Made by a program: the position numbers and the translations under genes. A DNA stretch of 6,386 nt from JAXJYR01 sp964593515 (lineage in GTDB: Bacteria > Bacillota_I > Bacilli_A > Erysipelotrichales > Erysipelotrichaceae): assembly GCA_964593515.1 (NCBI GenBank), contig CAZQJH010000091.1, positions 1-6,386 on the forward strand, in the 5' to 3' direction. Position 1 is the first letter of the stretch, and the number at the start of each line of letters is the position of its first letter. Below are positions 4,637 through 6,386 of the stretch, in pieces. The notes beneath the pieces were generated by a model. That model was not told the origin of the DNA. It was given only the letters and a program-made list of their open reading frames with translations, and did no database searches.

Positions 4637-5149
4637 ATGCATTATAAATATTGTCCTGAATGTGGTAGTAAATTAATTGATAAAGAAGCTGGAGACAATG
4701 GTAATATACCATATTGTCCTAACTGTAATAATTTTTATTTTGATACTTTTGGTTGTTGTTCAATTGTTATGATTGTTAATGAATATAATGAAATTGCTTT
4801 ATTAAAGCAAAAGCATTTATCTAATAATCATTTAACTTTCGTTTCTGGTTATATTGAATTAGGTGAAAATGCTGAAACTTGTGCTATTCGTGAAGTTAGT
4901 GAAGAATTAGGTCTTACAATTAATTCACTTGAAGCTTGTGGTACTTATTGGTATCCTAAAAAAGAATTATTAATGCATGGTTTTATCGCTTATACCAACA
5001 AAACATCTTTTAATTTATCTAAAGAAATTGATGTTGCATATTGGATTCACATTGATGAAGCCAAAGCTAAAATGGTCGAAGATAAGCCTGGTAATGTTAT
5101 GCATCAACTTTATCGTTATTATCAAAGTAAACATCAAAAAGTGGAGTGA
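4637..5149 (+). CDS. Zinc-ribbon Nudix hydrolase (NudC-like)
   Basis: This 170-aa cytoplasmic hydrolase acts on nucleoside diphosphates linked to another moiety. An N-terminal zinc ribbon uses two CxxC pairs (C6/C9 in YCPECGSK, C27/C30 in YCPNCNNFY). The Nudix box is complete at 71-93: G71, five residues, E77, seven residues, R85-E86-V87, then E89-E90-L-G-L. After it, GTYWYPKKELLMHGFIAY resembles the SQPWPFP-x-S-LM segment of NADH pyrophosphatases, and EIDVAYWIHIDEA matches the usual 'E..a.W....e' end. It is much shorter than full NudC (about 257 aa) and lacks that enzyme's N-terminal domain, so NAD(H) or NAD-capped RNA as substrate is only a guess. AGGAGG sits 6 nt before the ATG. The gene is monocistronic, with its own promoter and a hairpin overlapping its TGA. 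Confidence 0.88.
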   Translation: MHYKYCPECGSKLIDKEAGDNGNIPYCPNCNNFYFDTFGCCSIVMIVNEYNEIALLKQKHLSNNHLTFVSGYIELGENAETCAIREVSEELGLTINSLEACGTYWYPKKELLMHGFIAYTNKTSFNLSKEIDVAYWIHIDEAKAKMVEDKPGNVMHQLYRYYQSKHQKVE

Positions 5150-5165
5150 ATGATCACTCCACTTT
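5138..5165. terminator. Bidirectional hairpin terminator between convergent genes
   Basis: Perfect 12-bp arms AAAGTGGAGTGA (5138..5149) and TCACTCCACTTT (5154..5165) have a 4-nt loop. The Nudix stop codon TGA is the end of the left arm, and the permease stop begins right after the right arm. The minus-strand reading is followed by TTTTT, a good terminator; the plus-strand reading has only a weak T-rich tail. Confidence 0.85.
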
Positions 5166-6386
5166 CTACTTATTAATTTGAATCTTTCTAATGATTTTAG
5201 TCTTAAGTTCATCGAATCTATTTTGTTGTTCTGAAAGATCAATTCTTAAATGAATAATCATAAACACTTCTAGAACTAAAAATACCACTACTTTACTAAT
5301 CGATAATGTTTTTTGTAGGAATAAGTTACCCATAATCATATCAAAAACCGATACATAAATAGCAAACTCAAAACCACTAAAATATAAGAACATTGGGAAG
5401 AAGATAGCCATTAAGGTTACAATAACTGCTATAATATTATTCTTTAATATTCGTGATAAATAAACCGATAAGGTCATCACAAATATAATCCCAAATAATC
5501 TAATAACCATTAATAAAATTCCATAACTCAAAGTTGACATATCAATAGCTATTCCAGTAGTTATATTCGTATAAGAACTAAAGAAACCTGAAATAGGTAA
5601 ATCCCATTGATGTAGCGGATATAATAATGAAAAATGCAAATATTCTTGCATATTTAAAACGAAAAATACCAACAAAGTAATAAGAATTGCTAATGACCAT
5701 TTACAAGTACGACGTTTTTTTCTTCCATTTTCCATTGTAAGATATAAACAATCTTCTTCTTTACTTTCTCCATATATATTACATAATAAGAAAGCAACAG
5801 CAACAATCATTATAATTGCCATTTTCGAATCTTTTTCACTATTATTAAAACCATATAATGCTTGATATCCCTTAGGATATGTAACTACTTCCGGATGAAG
5901 ACTATACTCATCATATAAATCTAAAAACATATTTCGATGTAATTGATCTTTTTGATATTCGCTTCTTAAGATTTGATAATTAATTTCTTCCATTTCATTA
6001 GCACTATACTTTAAGGTAGCTTCATCCATCGCTGTTTCTATTTCTTGAATCTTTTCATATTCTTCAAGTAAAGCTTGGTTTTTTTGTTCATCTACTAAAC
6101 CAATATATGGCTTATATGCTTCATATATTTGAGCCTCATTTGCTCGTAATCCTTCTGTATTACTATAACTTTCATAAAAGCTAAAACCACAATAAGTACA
6201 TAATACAACAATAATAATTATTGCTTTTTGTTGAATAAATAAACGATATCCTTCTCTCACCCATAAGTGTGATGACATTTTCTTATTTGATTTACGTTGT
6301 GGTAATACAAATATTTTTTTATGCATATTACCATAGTATTTCATATATATAAATATACTTAATAAACATATTATTATACATAAAAT
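5166..6386 (-). CDS. Multi-pass membrane protein, ABC-2 permease-like, 5' partial
   Basis: The frame is open to the right edge: 14 more sense codons (ILCIIICLLSIFIY, hydrophobic) precede the first ATG at 6342..6344, which has no ribosome binding site, so the start lies outside the window. Numbering from that Met, membrane helices are near 41-56, 174-191, 216-231, 272-296, 303-321, about 327-345 and 350-367. A long hydrophilic, E/K/Q-rich and probably helical loop (about 60-170) follows the first. The stretch GESKEEDCLYLTMENGRKKRRTCKWS (positions about 192-217) resembles the 'E....L..T...GR......K' cytoplasmic segment of ABC-2 type permeases. With the hydrophobic N-terminal extension, it looks like the C-terminal part of a larger ABC-2-like permease. 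No ATPase gene is in the window; a partner may lie upstream, beyond the right edge. Substrate unknown. Confidence 0.7.
   Translation of the reverse strand: MLCIIICLLSIFIYMKYYGNMHKKIFVLPQRKSNKKMSSHLWVREGYRLFIQQKAIIIIVVLCTYCGFSFYESYSNTEGLRANEAQIYEAYKPYIGLVDEQKNQALLEEYEKIQEIETAMDEATLKYSANEMEEINYQILRSEYQKDQLHRNMFLDLYDEYSLHPEVVTYPKGYQALYGFNNSEKDSKMAIIMIVAVAFLLCNIYGESKEEDCLYLTMENGRKKRRTCKWSLAILITLLVFFVLNMQEYLHFSLLYPLHQWDLPISGFFSSYTNITTGIAIDMSTLSYGILLMVIRLFGIIFVMTLSVYLSRILKNNIIAVIVTLMAIFFPMFLYFSGFEFAIYVSVFDMIMGNLFLQKTLSISKVVVFLVLEVFMIIHLRIDLSEQQNRFDELKTKIIRKIQINK

Noticed and set aside
5015..5242. Minus-strand open frame of 75 codons
   Set aside because: It spans the terminator and the antisense of the Nudix gene; no credible start site or domain.

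Overview
The window comes from a low-GC Gram-positive bacterium (Firmicutes/Bacillota). The evidence is very AT-rich DNA, strong AGGAGG ribosome binding sites, a SipW-type signal peptidase with TasA/camelysin-like substrates, and a KTGD-type C-terminal anchor. The style fits gut Erysipelotrichia or Coprobacillaceae, but the sequence alone does not fix the genus.

Positions 2785 to 1 (minus strand) look like one operon for a secreted surface fibre or matrix: a TetR-family regulator, a membrane-anchored protein with a camelysin-like ectodomain, a TasA/camelysin-like secreted protein, the signal peptidase SipW, and the first 30 codons of another secreted protein with a SipW-type signal peptide. 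Gaps are short (21, -8, 27 and 59 nt), so the genes are probably co-transcribed. A 14-bp-armed palindrome containing CAAGCGCTTG lies just upstream of the tetR start and is a likely operator.

Positions 2955 to 4491 are the most interesting part. A tyrosine recombinase gene (3197..4315, plus strand) is flanked by three copies of a 21-bp imperfect palindrome with the same asymmetric ACAGA centre. The copy upstream of the gene (R1, 2955..2975) is inverted relative to the two downstream copies (R2, 4382..4402; R3, 4471..4491). Paired CCGTC motifs on each side of the gene resemble arm-type integrase sites. Just inside R1 and just inside R3 are two similar promoter-like sequences (TTGTAT/A, 17-bp spacer, TATAAC), both reading outward through the repeat. 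I infer a self-encoded invertible switch that decides which promoter, or no promoter, faces the tetR-tasA-sipW operon. That would make the surface structure phase variable. A hairpin terminator just outside R3 insulates the right flank.

Positions 4610 to 5149 hold a stand-alone zinc-ribbon Nudix hydrolase gene with its own extended -10 promoter. It converges on a partial membrane-protein gene (5166 to beyond 6386, minus strand) that resembles an ABC-2 type transporter permease. The two share a 12-bp-stem hairpin terminator. The permease reading frame stays open to the right edge, so its true start lies outside the window.

No tRNA, rRNA, CRISPR array, insertion sequence or riboswitch was recognised.
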